DNA of 64,000 nt from Phyllobacterium myrsinacearum (GTDB lineage: Bacteria > Pseudomonadota > Alphaproteobacteria > Rhizobiales > Rhizobiaceae), in contig NZ_PVBT01000004.1 of the NCBI RefSeq assembly GCF_002980555.1, positions 248,001 to 312,000 of the forward strand. Reading direction: 5' to 3'. Under the pieces are notes generated by a model. The model made no database searches. It saw only the letters and a list, made by a program, of their open reading frames with translations, and was not told where the DNA came from. Both the position numbers and the translations under genes were made by a program. Below are positions 45,543-54,653 of this stretch, piece by piece (positions within the stretch are counted from its first letter, which is position 1; every line of letters begins with the position of its first letter).

Positions 45543-46202
45543 ACTCCCGCCAACAAAAGCGATGACGACCACTCTGGGAGAGATGCAGTATGCAAGTCTG
45601 ACACTGCGTCCGGTCTTGGTCATCGCACGGCCTGCATTCAGATCCACGGCGATATCCTCATAATCCAGCATGTAGTGATCGAGCGGATACGCAGCCTTGT
45701 ACACGGCTTCCTTGGCCGAGAAGAGGAGGCGGCCGGCGAGGCTTGGCTCCACGGCATCCGTGACGTCGTCCGGGGTCGCGACGAGCGCAAGAATATCATC
45801 CGGCAGCTTTATGGCGGGTTCAACATCGATGCCGATCGAGCCGATACGAGCGGACAGAGGCGCGACCGCCGCTACGGCCATGTCCTCGTCATGGGCGAGG
45901 GAGCCCGTTATCCCGTCAGGCCAGAGCGGGGCACCGGCTGACGAGCGCAGGATAGCAATGTCGTGCAGGCCAAGCTCCGCCAGCAACCCGTGTGCGACCC
46001 GCCGCGCGGCACCGCTGGCCCGTCGCCTGGCCGGGTGGCGCGATGGTATGGAGCGTGCCTCCCGGGGCAGCAGGAAAGCCTCATCCTCTTCACGGATGCT
46101 CCGGCATCCGACCCGGATGCCCGACGGTGCAATGCCGTTCATGGCTTCCAGGAGGATCATTTCTGCTGATGGGTTTGCGGGATCGTGGGAAGGTCGTGTC
46201 AC
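45522..46202 (-). CDS. 4'-phosphopantetheinyl transferase (EntD/Sfp family)
   Basis: 226 residues. Motifs: GITGSLAHDEDMAVAAVAP near residue 95, IGIDVEP near 116 with the Mg-binding Asp, and LLFSAKEAVYKAAYPL near 153 with catalytic Glu/Lys. Attaches phosphopantetheine to the carrier Ser of the synthetase at 46767-50906. The start overlaps the GNAT stop by four bases and all three genes point the same way, so it is the operon's own activating enzyme. Confidence 0.93.
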   Translation of the reverse strand: MTRPSHDPANPSAEMILLEAMNGIAPSGIRVGCRSIREEDEAFLLPREARSIPSRHPARRRASGAARRVAHGLLAELGLHDIAILRSSAGAPLWPDGITGSLAHDEDMAVAAVAPLSARIGSIGIDVEPAIKLPDDILALVATPDDVTDAVEPSLAGRLLFSAKEAVYKAAYPLDHYMLDYEDIAVDLNAGRAMTKTGRSVRLAYCISPRVVVIAFVGGSGPGGFA

Positions 46203-46681
46203 GGGTGATCCGTCTGCACCGGCAGAACCAGATTGGCGATCATTTCTCCGTCTTCGTCCAGCCCGTCCTCGACGAAGCCTGCGGCGCGATAAAGATGCCG
46301 TGCCCCTTCGTTTTCCGGTTCATAGCAGATCGAAACCTGGCGCACATGGCCGAGACTTCTGATCTCCTCCAGCACGTGACGCAGGGCAGCTTTGCCATAG
46401 CCTTGGCCCTGGTGGGCGCGATCGATCATAAAGCGGTAGATCATCGCCTCGTCATCATCTGCGGGCGCCTCGTACATCAGGAAACCGACGACGCGGTCCC
46501 CTGCCATCACGGCGCGTGGCCGCGCATCCGCGTCGAGAGCGGCCTCATCCAGGGATTCCGTATTGCTGGCGACAAAATCCAACTGATCGGGAGCGAGTTC
46601 AAGCGCCGTGACCGAAGCCTTCAAGGCCCCGGTCACAGGTGCAAGATGGATGTCCACGGCCTTCCCCTGATGGTCTGTCAC
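46199..46681 (-). CDS. GNAT N-acetyltransferase in the synthetase operon
   Basis: 160 residues; acetyl-CoA loop IDRAHQGQGYGKAALRHVLE near residue 88 (QGxGxG/A type) followed by YEPENEGARHLYRAAGFVE. DUF-like N-terminal portion. Between the synthetase (85-base gap) and the phosphopantetheinyl transferase (four-base overlap). A plausible job is N-acetylating the amino-acid polymer or its monomer, giving self-protection or capping, but substrate is unknown. Confidence 0.85.
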   Translation of the reverse strand: MTDHQGKAVDIHLAPVTGALKASVTALELAPDQLDFVASNTESLDEAALDADARPRAVMAGDRVVGFLMYEAPADDDEAMIYRFMIDRAHQGQGYGKAALRHVLEEIRSLGHVRQVSICYEPENEGARHLYRAAGFVEDGLDEDGEMIANLVLPVQTDHP

Positions 46682-46766
46682 GATGCGGTCTCCGGCACGG
46701 GCACCCGGGATGCAAGCATCCCGGAAGCGTTTTGCAGTTCAACAATCCACGCCGCAGGCCCGGGGG

Positions 46767-49700
46767 TCAAGCGCCCGTCTTGATGCCGCCGTTCAGAACC
46801 GGAGTGACAAACCGATGCAGCTTGGCCGGGTTGCCGCGCCATATGGAATTCGGCTCCAGCACTTCGCCCTTCATGACGAACGAATCCGCATCCACCACCG
46901 ACCCGTTGCCCATCACGACGCCGTAATGGACAAAGGCGGCAGGTCCGAGGGTGCAACCCTTGCCAATGCGGATGAAATCGGACTTGAATGCACCTTCTTC
47001 GAGCGAATGAGCCTGGATGACACAACCTTCATTGAGCGTCGCATCATCGCCGATTTCCACCAGCGAACGTTCGGTCAGATTGCTGCCGCCGTCATAAACC
47101 CTCCGGCCCACCTTGACGCCCAGCAGGCGCAGGATCATTGGCCGGAATGGGGTGCCGGCGAACAGCCGGGTGATGGGCGAGTCCGACAGCTTCCAGTGGC
47201 GTTCGTGATGCCAGAAAGTTACATCGTAGATCGTTGTCATCTGCGGCTTCAGCTTGCCAAAGGCGAGGCTTGCCCGTTCCACCAGGATGTAGAAGGGGAT
47301 GGTGATGGCCGATGTCAGGAGCACGGCAACGAAAAGTGCCGTCTGCGCCCATTCGGTGTAGTAGTTGAGCGCGCGGTCCCAGATCACCAATGTGGCGAAC
47401 AGCATGACCCATTGGACGGCGAGGAACAGCAGCGCCGTCATCGCATTGTAGCGGTTCTTGAGTTTAAGGCGTCGGCGCCGGTCCTCTTCGCTGATCCCCG
47501 CGATAAGTTCCTTGTCGCGGTTGACCATGCGGGGGATCTCAAAGGATGGCGAGCCGAGAAGGCCCACATTTTCGCGGACCGGGCCGTCAATGGGGATCAT
47601 GACCTTCGTGCCGAGCAGGCAGTTCTCGCCCGTCTGCCCGTCCGGCGGGTAGTAGATATTGTTGCCCAGATAATTGCGCTCGCCGATCTTCGTATGTTCA
47701 AGCCTGAAAGCGGAGGCGGACTTGTGCATGTTGATCATGAAAAGCCCGTCGGACACCATGGTTTGACTGCCGATCTCGCACAGAAGCGGATTTTCGTGCT
47801 GCTGATTGCTGCCGAAATTCGAACCGGTCTGCACCACCTTGTTGAGATTCCAGCCGACCGCCCGGATGTAATGGACGATTGCGGAGCTGTCGCCGCACAG
47901 GAGATTGAGCACGCGGGAATTGCTGGCGAATTCGACAACCGTCTGCAGCCAGTAACGGAACCCGTAAAGGGTATAGGTGCGGCCGGTTTTCAGCACCAGC
48001 CTCAGAAGGCGCGGTACCAGTGTTGCGGCCAGAAAAGCCACGGCGATATATCCGAACAGCGTGACTGTGGTGCCGATGGCGACAATGCCGATGGTTTCCT
48101 GGTAGTCGTCGCTGACATTCTGCCAATAGCTGTGGAACAGCAGCGGGATGGGGGTGACGAGGGTAAACAAGACCACCAGTTGCGCGGCTTCAAAGAGGAA
48201 GCGCCGGATCTTGGACGGATTGACATTGCGAACCTTGCAGTAATCAGCCGTCGTCGGCACGGCTGGCGAACCATGCCAGTGTGCGCCGTCGGGAATGCTC
48301 TGCCCGCGCTGAAGCGAGGAAGAGTGGCCAAGCTGGGCGCGGTCACCCATCTTCGTGTCGATATCGAGGGTGCAGCCCACGCCGACAAATGCATCATGGC
48401 CAATCGTCAGCGATCCGGTTTGGATGTAACCGGCCTGGGCGCGACAACCAAGGATCATGGATTCCTTGCGCAGGATCGTGTTGTCACCGATGGATATCAA
48501 GTCCGTGCACACGGGAATGGTGCGGCATTCAATGACGGTGTTCCGCCCGAGTTTGGCACCCAGCAATTGCAGGTAGAGATTGTAGAGCGGGCTGCCGCGG
48601 AACAGGACCACCGGTGCGGTGCGGATCAGCGTCTGAAGGACCCAGAACCGGTAATAGCGCCAGCCCCAGATGGGAAACGCTTCGGGTTTCCAACGGCCCA
48701 CAAGCACCCATTTCGCAATGATGGCCACGCCCGACATGCCAAAGAAAATGCCGCCGGACAGCAGAACACACCGCAGATACAGCTGCAGCGGCTCATCGAG
48801 CTTTTCGTAGGTCCAGTTGAGGCCGCGGTCCAGCGCCCACAGGCCAAAATAGCTGTAGAGACCGTAGAAGAGCAGTTGCGCCGCGCCGCACGCCCAGTAG
48901 GCGAAGTTCGATGCGCGATGCGTAGGAACTGGCTCATTGATCGCCGTTGTTCTCTCTTCGGGTATGCGCAGATGCTCTGCAAGGCGGGCCACGGTGGGAT
49001 AGAGATAGATGTCCCGCATGGACGTCGTTGCCCATTCCTTTCTGGTGCGCACGCGCGCGCAGAAGCGGGCCATGAGCAGGGAATTGGCGCCCAGATCGTC
49101 GAAGAAGTTGTCCTCCACGGACACCTCATCGAACTTCAGCACGTCGGCCAGCACATCGGCCAGAAAGCGCTCATCATCGTTGCTTGGCGGGGTGATCGTC
49201 CGCTCGGCGGACAAGCGCACGCTTGTCGGCTTGGGAAGCTGGCGCAGGTCCACCTTGTTTGAGACGGTCATCGGGATGGCGGCCAGCTCTTCCAGATAGG
49301 ACGGCACCATGTAGTCGGGCAGGCGCCGTTTCAGCTCTCCGGCAATGTCGGCGCGGGAGATCGGCGGCATGCCGCTCTTGGGGGCATAATAGGCAACGAG
49401 TTCGACACGGCCGGGTTCAATTTCCCAGGTCGTGACGGCGGCCTGGGCGATTGCGGGCTGCTCCAGCAGCACGGTTTCGATTTCTCCGAGTTCGATGCGG
49501 TAGCCGCGGATTTTGACCTGGGTGTCGATGCGCCCGTGATATTCAATCTCGCCCTCATCATTGATCCGGCCAAGATCGCCCGTCCGGTAGATGCGCTTTG
49601 AAGGATTGTTTGGCAGATCGAGAAAATCGGGGATGAATTTCTGTTCCGTCAGGTCCGGCCGGTTGAGATAGCCCACGGCAAGGCCGATGCCTGCAATGCC

Positions 49701-50906
49701 GATTTCTCCGAGTTCACCGGGCTCGGTCAGTGCCGACACCGAGGGGTCGATCACGACAATGGAGTAGGTGGGCAGCGGCGCGCCGATTGTCACCGGCCTG
49801 TCGGGCGTGAGCAGGCCCATCGTTGCGGTGACGGTGGCTTCGGTAGGGCCATAGGTATTGAGGATTTGCCGTCCGGGCTTCGACCAGCGCACCACCAGAT
49901 TGTGCGAACATGCTTCGCCGCCCACCAGCAGCGCCCGCAGGCTTGGCACATCGCTCTCGATGGAGGAAAGCAGGGTCGGGCTGCAGGCCATGCATGTCAC
50001 GTCATTCGCCCGGAGAAAATCAGCCAGTTCCTCGCCGACCAATGTCAGCGGTCCCGGCGCGGGCACCACCGTCGCGCCGGCGGCGAAGGGCACCCAGATC
50101 TCTTCGGCGGAAAAGTCGAAGGCGATGGTCATGCCCTGGTAGACGCGGTCGGTTGGCCGGTAGCCATAGGATGCGGCGGCGACCCGGACGAAATTGCAGA
50201 TGCTCTGATGGGTGATGGCCACGCCCTTGGGCCTGCCGGTCGTGCCTGAGGTGTAGAGGATATAGCAGATGTCCTCGGCCGTGGCGGCAGCAGGGTTCAG
50301 CGGCAACGGCTTGTCCGACATTGCGTTGATTTCGGCAGCGGCCCCGTCAATCAGCACATGGGGAACCGGCAACTGCCCGACGCGGGATGTGTAGGCTGTA
50401 ATGGTGATGATCAGCCCGACATTGGCATCTTCGATGATGAGTTTCATCCGCTCTTCAGGAAAGGCGGTGGCGAGAGGCACGAACGCCGCACCTGCCTTCA
50501 TCACGGCAAGCAGTGCAACATAGGTCTCGGCGGAACGGTCGAGCAGGAGGCCAACACGGTCGCCAGGCTGCACCCCCCGGTCTGCCAGGAGACGGGCGAA
50601 CTGATTGGCACGCCTGTTCAGTTCGCGATAGGTCCAGACACGTCCTTCCGAGATAACCGCCGGCGACGCATCATAGGTTTGCGCGAGTTGTTCGAAGAAG
50701 CGGTCGAGCCGTTCGCCCGGCTGTCCTGCCTGAGCAAAGTCAGCACCCGTCAAAATCTGCGGGCGCGGAATCGGTCCGGAACCGGAGGCGTTTTTTACAA
50801 TGGCATCAATACTTCCGAAGCCAGTCCCCGCTACGGGCTGGTTACTCGAATTTTCCGCCGCGCCCCTGTCGCGTCCGGCACCGTCAACTCCGTGGTCCAT
50901 TTCCAT
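46767..50906 (-). CDS. Pls/PosA-type single-module peptide synthetase (homopoly-amino-acid synthetase-like)
   Basis: 1379 residues. Adenylation domain (about 60-560): YTSGTTGRPKG at 218-228, FDFSAEEIW near 263, NTYGPTEAT near 350, YRTGDLGR, GRIDTQVKIRGYRIE, and NKVDLRQLP with catalytic Lys551. Carrier domain (about 575-655): DLGANSLL with Ser609. No condensation or thioesterase domain; instead six membrane helices (about 669-690, 712-735, 904-925, 938-968, 1156-1178, 1188-1213) separating three soluble hexapeptide-like (left-handed beta helix) domains (about 783-883, 983-1123, 1253-1368). This is the architecture of epsilon-poly-L-lysine synthetase (Pls; TIGR02353 region). Acidic Glu at the position of GrsA Trp239 hints at a basic amino acid. 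Start at 50906 after GAGAGT; longer frame to 50957 is possible. Confidence 0.9.
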   Translation of the reverse strand: MEMDHGVDGAGRDRGAAENSSNQPVAGTGFGSIDAIVKNASGSGPIPRPQILTGADFAQAGQPGERLDRFFEQLAQTYDASPAVISEGRVWTYRELNRRANQFARLLADRGVQPGDRVGLLLDRSAETYVALLAVMKAGAAFVPLATAFPEERMKLIIEDANVGLIITITAYTSRVGQLPVPHVLIDGAAAEINAMSDKPLPLNPAAATAEDICYILYTSGTTGRPKGVAITHQSICNFVRVAAASYGYRPTDRVYQGMTIAFDFSAEEIWVPFAAGATVVPAPGPLTLVGEELADFLRANDVTCMACSPTLLSSIESDVPSLRALLVGGEACSHNLVVRWSKPGRQILNTYGPTEATVTATMGLLTPDRPVTIGAPLPTYSIVVIDPSVSALTEPGELGEIGIAGIGLAVGYLNRPDLTEQKFIPDFLDLPNNPSKRIYRTGDLGRINDEGEIEYHGRIDTQVKIRGYRIELGEIETVLLEQPAIAQAAVTTWEIEPGRVELVAYYAPKSGMPPISRADIAGELKRRLPDYMVPSYLEELAAIPMTVSNKVDLRQLPKPTSVRLSAERTITPPSNDDERFLADVLADVLKFDEVSVEDNFFDDLGANSLLMARFCARVRTRKEWATTSMRDIYLYPTVARLAEHLRIPEERTTAINEPVPTHRASNFAYWACGAAQLLFYGLYSYFGLWALDRGLNWTYEKLDEPLQLYLRCVLLSGGIFFGMSGVAIIAKWVLVGRWKPEAFPIWGWRYYRFWVLQTLIRTAPVVLFRGSPLYNLYLQLLGAKLGRNTVIECRTIPVCTDLISIGDNTILRKESMILGCRAQAGYIQTGSLTIGHDAFVGVGCTLDIDTKMGDRAQLGHSSSLQRGQSIPDGAHWHGSPAVPTTADYCKVRNVNPSKIRRFLFEAAQLVVLFTLVTPIPLLFHSYWQNVSDDYQETIGIVAIGTTVTLFGYIAVAFLAATLVPRLLRLVLKTGRTYTLYGFRYWLQTVVEFASNSRVLNLLCGDSSAIVHYIRAVGWNLNKVVQTGSNFGSNQQHENPLLCEIGSQTMVSDGLFMINMHKSASAFRLEHTKIGERNYLGNNIYYPPDGQTGENCLLGTKVMIPIDGPVRENVGLLGSPSFEIPRMVNRDKELIAGISEEDRRRRLKLKNRYNAMTALLFLAVQWVMLFATLVIWDRALNYYTEWAQTALFVAVLLTSAITIPFYILVERASLAFGKLKPQMTTIYDVTFWHHERHWKLSDSPITRLFAGTPFRPMILRLLGVKVGRRVYDGGSNLTERSLVEIGDDATLNEGCVIQAHSLEEGAFKSDFIRIGKGCTLGPAAFVHYGVVMGNGSVVDADSFVMKGEVLEPNSIWRGNPAKLHRFVTPVLNGGIKTGA

Positions 50907-51682
50907 ACTCTCTCGTCGTAGGTCGAGCATCGCCGGGCTTATGCCCGCACAAAACACCGTGCTGCCTCTTCAGCAAGCACGGTCTATCGGCTGATTATGC
51001 GCGGTAGCTGCAATTGACCTCTCAGTCATGGACGGCGGAATAGCCTAAGCTTCCATAAAAGAAAAGCCCACAACTCTAACTTGGTTTTGCTTTGAACCCC
51101 CGTCCTCTGCCCATTTCAGGTGTGACGATATCATATAACATCAAGATCAAGAACGTTATTGATAATATAACTGTCAGATAAATATTTTGAAGATTCGTAA
51201 ACCGAAAGTATTTTCCCGATGTCTCCGTGGAAAGAGGTGCGGGCTGCAAGCAGGAACCGGCCGGCAGGAGAAAAGCGGGTTGCGGCTATCGGCCCTTATT
51301 CCATGTTCAATATCAGAGGCCCACTTTTCGACAGATAGCTCGTCCAATTATTGCTGACAGAAGGACGAAGCCAGCAGAAGAGATCATCCGGATGAAGAAT
51401 ATTGTTCAAGCTCCAGCTTTTTCGGGCGTCTTCAGAGTGGCGTTAGGTGCGACTGGGCAGGCACAAGATTTTTCGCTGAGTGCTCTTGCCGCCACAAATG
51501 ACGCATGGGCGGCATAGCGGAAGTTCTGCTTTGATCCCCGTGCCGGTACAGTCATGGTCAAATTCTCGTCTCGGGAGTGAGAGTTCGGCCTTATAGCCGC
51601 CCGAAAATGATGTCCAGCCGCAACGCTTAATGCATCGGCAGCAATTCCCGCCTATTGTCGGGGTGAATCAAGCAAGGGTTGA
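50907..51682. other. Long intergenic region upstream of the synthetase
   Basis: 776 bases between two divergent genes. An AT-rich patch at about 51120-51215 should hold the synthetase promoter; GTTAT (51155-51159) and ATAAC (51167-51171) form a small inverted repeat. A 41-codon frame at 51392-51517 (MKNIVQAPAF) has no clear partner or family. Otherwise nothing recognisable; it may contain a remnant gene. Confidence 0.5.
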
Positions 51683-52831
51683 ATGATGCGTCTGAGCGAT
51701 TGCCACAATTTCCACGATTTCAGAATGTTGGCCAAGCGGCGGCTGCCGGGGCCAATTTTTGACTACATCGATGGGGCAGCCGATGACGAGGTCACCTATC
51801 GCCGGAATACGGAAAGTTTTGACCATTGCGATCTCATTCCCAACGTGCTGCGCGGGGTCAAGAGCGTCGATACCTCCGTTGTCGTCATGGGACAAAAGCT
51901 TGCAGTACCCTTCTATTGCTCCCCGACAGCCTTGCAGCGGCTGTTTCATCACCAGGGCGAACATGCGGTTGCGGCGGCGGCGGCCAGGCACGGTACGATG
52001 TTTGGTGTTTCGTCGCTGGGTACGGTCAGCCTCGAGAAGCTGCGCAAGTCCTATAGCGGACCGCAAGTCTATCAGTTCTACTTTCACAAGGACCGCGGGC
52101 TGAACCGGGCGATGATGCAGCGGGCGAAGGATGCGGGCGTCGAGGTGATGATGCTGACCGTCGACAGCATTACGGGGGGTAACCGCGAGCGCGATTTGCG
52201 CACCGGGTTTTCCATTCCGTTCAGGCTCAATCTTGCCGGCATGCTGCAATTTGCCATCAAGCCGCAATGGGCATTGAATTATCTCACCCATGAGCGCTTC
52301 AGCCTGCCGCAGCTTGAAGAACACGTGGATATGGGCAGCGGCGCCATGTCGATCAGCCGGTATTTCACGGAGATGCTCGATCCCTCAATGACCTGGGACG
52401 ATGTGGCCGAGATGGTGAAGCATTGGTCAGGACAGTTCTGCCTGAAGGGTATCATGTCGGTGGCGGATGCCAGGCGTGCGGTCGATATCGGCTGCACGGG
52501 TATCATTCTGTCCAATCATGGTGGCCGGCAGCTCGACGGATCGCGCGCGGCGTTTGATCAACTGGCCGAGATCGTGGATGCCGTAGGTGACAAAATCGAT
52601 GTGATCATGGACGGCGGAATCCAGCGCGGAACGCACGTGCTCAAGGCCTTGTCGATGGGGGCCAAGGCGGTGGGGATTGGGCGCTATTATCTTTATCCCC
52701 TTGCCGCTGCCGGTCAGGCGGGCGTCGACCGGGCGCTGGATCAACTCAAGATCGAGATAGAACGGGGAATGAAGCTTATGGGCTGCACCTCGGTCGATCA
52801 ACTGACCCGGGAGAATATCAAGCTGCGATAG
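51683..52831 (+). CDS. FMN-dependent alpha-hydroxy acid dehydrogenase (lactate dehydrogenase-like)
   Basis: 382 residues of the glycolate oxidase/L-lactate dehydrogenase (LldD) family: FDYIDGAADDEVTYRRN near residue 26, the catalytic His motif LSNHGGRQLDGSRAAFDQL near 277, and DGGIQRGTHVLKALSMGAKA near 310. Oxidises L-2-hydroxy acids. It stands as a single gene with AAGGG as ribosome-binding site. A second ATG follows directly (MMRLSD). Confidence 0.92.
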   Translation: MMRLSDCHNFHDFRMLAKRRLPGPIFDYIDGAADDEVTYRRNTESFDHCDLIPNVLRGVKSVDTSVVVMGQKLAVPFYCSPTALQRLFHHQGEHAVAAAAARHGTMFGVSSLGTVSLEKLRKSYSGPQVYQFYFHKDRGLNRAMMQRAKDAGVEVMMLTVDSITGGNRERDLRTGFSIPFRLNLAGMLQFAIKPQWALNYLTHERFSLPQLEEHVDMGSGAMSISRYFTEMLDPSMTWDDVAEMVKHWSGQFCLKGIMSVADARRAVDIGCTGIILSNHGGRQLDGSRAAFDQLAEIVDAVGDKIDVIMDGGIQRGTHVLKALSMGAKAVGIGRYYLYPLAAAGQAGVDRALDQLKIEIERGMKLMGCTSVDQLTRENIKLR

Positions 52832-52859
52832 ACCGGGAAACTTGGCTTAGGGGGGTACC

Positions 52860-53372
52860 TCATTGCAGTGCGCCGCCTTTGGCGCGGCCCAGCCGCCGAC
52901 GGGCCGCATCGCTTGCACGGTAGATGAACGATGCCGGTGCCGGCAGCGTACGGCGCATGAAGGCGACCTTCTTCAGATAGCGGTCTATCTTCCAGGTTGC
53001 CCATGTTCCGCCGCTGAAGTAGGCAATGTCTCCGGCACGCAAGGTGCGGGTACCGCCTTCGGCATCGGTGACCTGCACTTCACCTTCGAGAATGTAGACG
53101 GTTTCGTCCCAACCGAAGTACCAGCGGAAGGTCCCGGCCGTGCAATCCCATATCGCGGTGTAGGCTGCCCGGTCGCGGCTTGCGGATTGTTCGCGGGCGC
53201 GCGCCTGCGGGTTACCCTCCAATATCCAGTCTGGATTGATGGGGGCAGGGTTCAACTGCATATCGAGGGCGTTGTCCGATACGAGACAAGAGCGGCGCGG
53301 TCCTGCGAAAACGTTCGGTACCGTCCGTGTCATGGCAAGTACGGCACTTGCCAGCATAAGTCTCCACGCCAT
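52860..53372 (-). CDS. Exported cupin-domain protein
   Basis: 170 residues. N-terminal MAWRLMLASAVLAMTRTVPN looks like a signal sequence. The rest has a single cupin of the EutQ/DUF861 type: TFRWYFGWDETVYILEGEVQ near residue 78 and RAGDIAYFSGGTWATWKI near 109. Metal ligands are few (the second cupin motif lacks His), so it may be a non-catalytic or metal-free cupin. Good ribosome-binding site GGGGGAAAG. Function unknown. Confidence 0.75.
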   Translation of the reverse strand: MAWRLMLASAVLAMTRTVPNVFAGPRRSCLVSDNALDMQLNPAPINPDWILEGNPQARAREQSASRDRAAYTAIWDCTAGTFRWYFGWDETVYILEGEVQVTDAEGGTRTLRAGDIAYFSGGTWATWKIDRYLKKVAFMRRTLPAPASFIYRASDAARRRLGRAKGGALQ

Positions 53373-53477
53373 TGCTTTCCCCCTTCAGAATGGACTTCAT
53401 GCATAAAGCCCATTCGTCAGAATTAGGTTAAACCCGGGATGCAAATTGCATGCAATCGGTGCAACAGACAGATGCGC

Positions 53478-54512
53478 TTAACCGGCACGCGCCGTCACCC
53501 AGTTGTGCCATTCCTCTTCACTGCCATGGAACACGTTGAGATCAATCCGGCCGCTGACCCCGTGGGAAAGGCCCGAACCGGAATACTGCCAGAACAGCCA
53601 GCGCCGGCCGGGATAAACCTTGGAGGGATGAGCGGCGACCGCGCGCAACCAGAAGGGATAATCGGCAAGCTCGCCCCTCAGATTGTCCCGATAAAAATCA
53701 GGAGCGGTGTAGATGATCGGCCGCTGGCCATAATGTTTCTCCAGCTTGTCCATGAAGACCTGCATCTTTTCCAGTACCTGCGCGCGGGAAGGGCGCCGCT
53801 TGCAGCTCGACTCGCCATTCCATTCCACGTCAATCGCAGGGGGAAGCGCGCCGGGTTCCCGGGGAACATTGCGGATGAACCAGTCAGCCTGCTCGCCTGC
53901 GGTGCGGCACCAATAGAAGAAGTGATAGGCACCCCGCTTCAGGCCGGCTTCCTTGGCCTTGCGCCAGTTGGTCTTGAACATGGGGTCGATATGATCGCCG
54001 CCATCGGTGGCTTTGATGTAAGCGAAATTGGCGCCTTGCGTACGCAGGTTCGCCCAATCTACGTCACCCTGCCAGCGGGACACGTCAACCCCGTGTACGG
54101 CAAGTTTTTTCGGCGATGCGGGGCCGAAATTGATGGGTTTGGCGTCGCGGAAACGGCGGCTGTAGATCTGCATTCGGGTCTGCGGCGCAGCCTTGACCAT
54201 GGGATCCGCGGGAGCAGTCTGGGGGACCGGCCTTTCCGTTGGGGCGGCCATGACGGGGGATGGTGCCGGAGGCAGGATAGCGGCCGATTCCGGGACAGGT
54301 CCGGCCCAGGCCAATATTTCCTGCTGGGGTACCGGCGAAGGGGGAATGGTTGCCATGGCGATGCGCTTCACTGAACGGCTTGGCCGGACAACCGAACTGG
54401 TCATTTCCTGCGAAGGCCGTTGCGCCAGCACATCGTCCACGCCCGAACTGGATTGGCAGTTCGTCAGGACGAGGCACGAAAACATGATTGTCAGCACACA
54501 CGAAACACGCAT
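53478..54512 (-). CDS. GH25 muramidase (lysozyme), exported, probable lipoprotein
   Basis: 344 residues. N-terminal MRVSCVLTIMFSCLVLTNCQ is a signal with a lipobox-like end (LTNC, Asn at -1 is non-standard). A Pro/Ser-rich linker (to about 125) precedes the GH25 catalytic domain: HGVDVSRWQGDVDW near 143, YIKATDGGDHIDP, AYHFFYW and the catalytic AIDVEWNG near 230. Hydrolyses beta-1,4 MurNAc-GlcNAc bonds of peptidoglycan. Start at ATG 54512; GTG 54518 is in frame. Confidence 0.9.
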   Translation of the reverse strand: MRVSCVLTIMFSCLVLTNCQSSSGVDDVLAQRPSQEMTSSVVRPSRSVKRIAMATIPPSPVPQQEILAWAGPVPESAAILPPAPSPVMAAPTERPVPQTAPADPMVKAAPQTRMQIYSRRFRDAKPINFGPASPKKLAVHGVDVSRWQGDVDWANLRTQGANFAYIKATDGGDHIDPMFKTNWRKAKEAGLKRGAYHFFYWCRTAGEQADWFIRNVPREPGALPPAIDVEWNGESSCKRRPSRAQVLEKMQVFMDKLEKHYGQRPIIYTAPDFYRDNLRGELADYPFWLRAVAAHPSKVYPGRRWLFWQYSGSGLSHGVSGRIDLNVFHGSEEEWHNWVTARAG

Positions 54513-54653
54513 AGGCACCCGTACTCGAAATAACTGTCGATGGCGCGAACGAGGCCAATCGGTTTCACTGCTGCAATTGCTAACAGGAAATTACCAAGAA
54601 AGACTGAATCCCGATTTTAACCATAAGGTGCGGTAAACCATGCCGCCCAGGTC

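Noticed and set aside
46683-49262. 859-codon open frame on the plus strand
   Set aside because: Entirely antisense to the synthetase gene, with no recognisable domain; long mirror frames are common in GC-rich genes with strong third-position bias.
51120-51215. Fur/iron box in front of the synthetase (siderophore hypothesis)
   Set aside because: The AT-rich patch does not match a Fur or iron-responsive box well, and the Pls-like architecture argues against a siderophore.
51392-51517. Possible small secreted protein (MKNIVQAPAF)
   Set aside because: Weak ribosome-binding site, no hydrophobic core of a real signal, no known family; kept only as a note in the intergenic entry.
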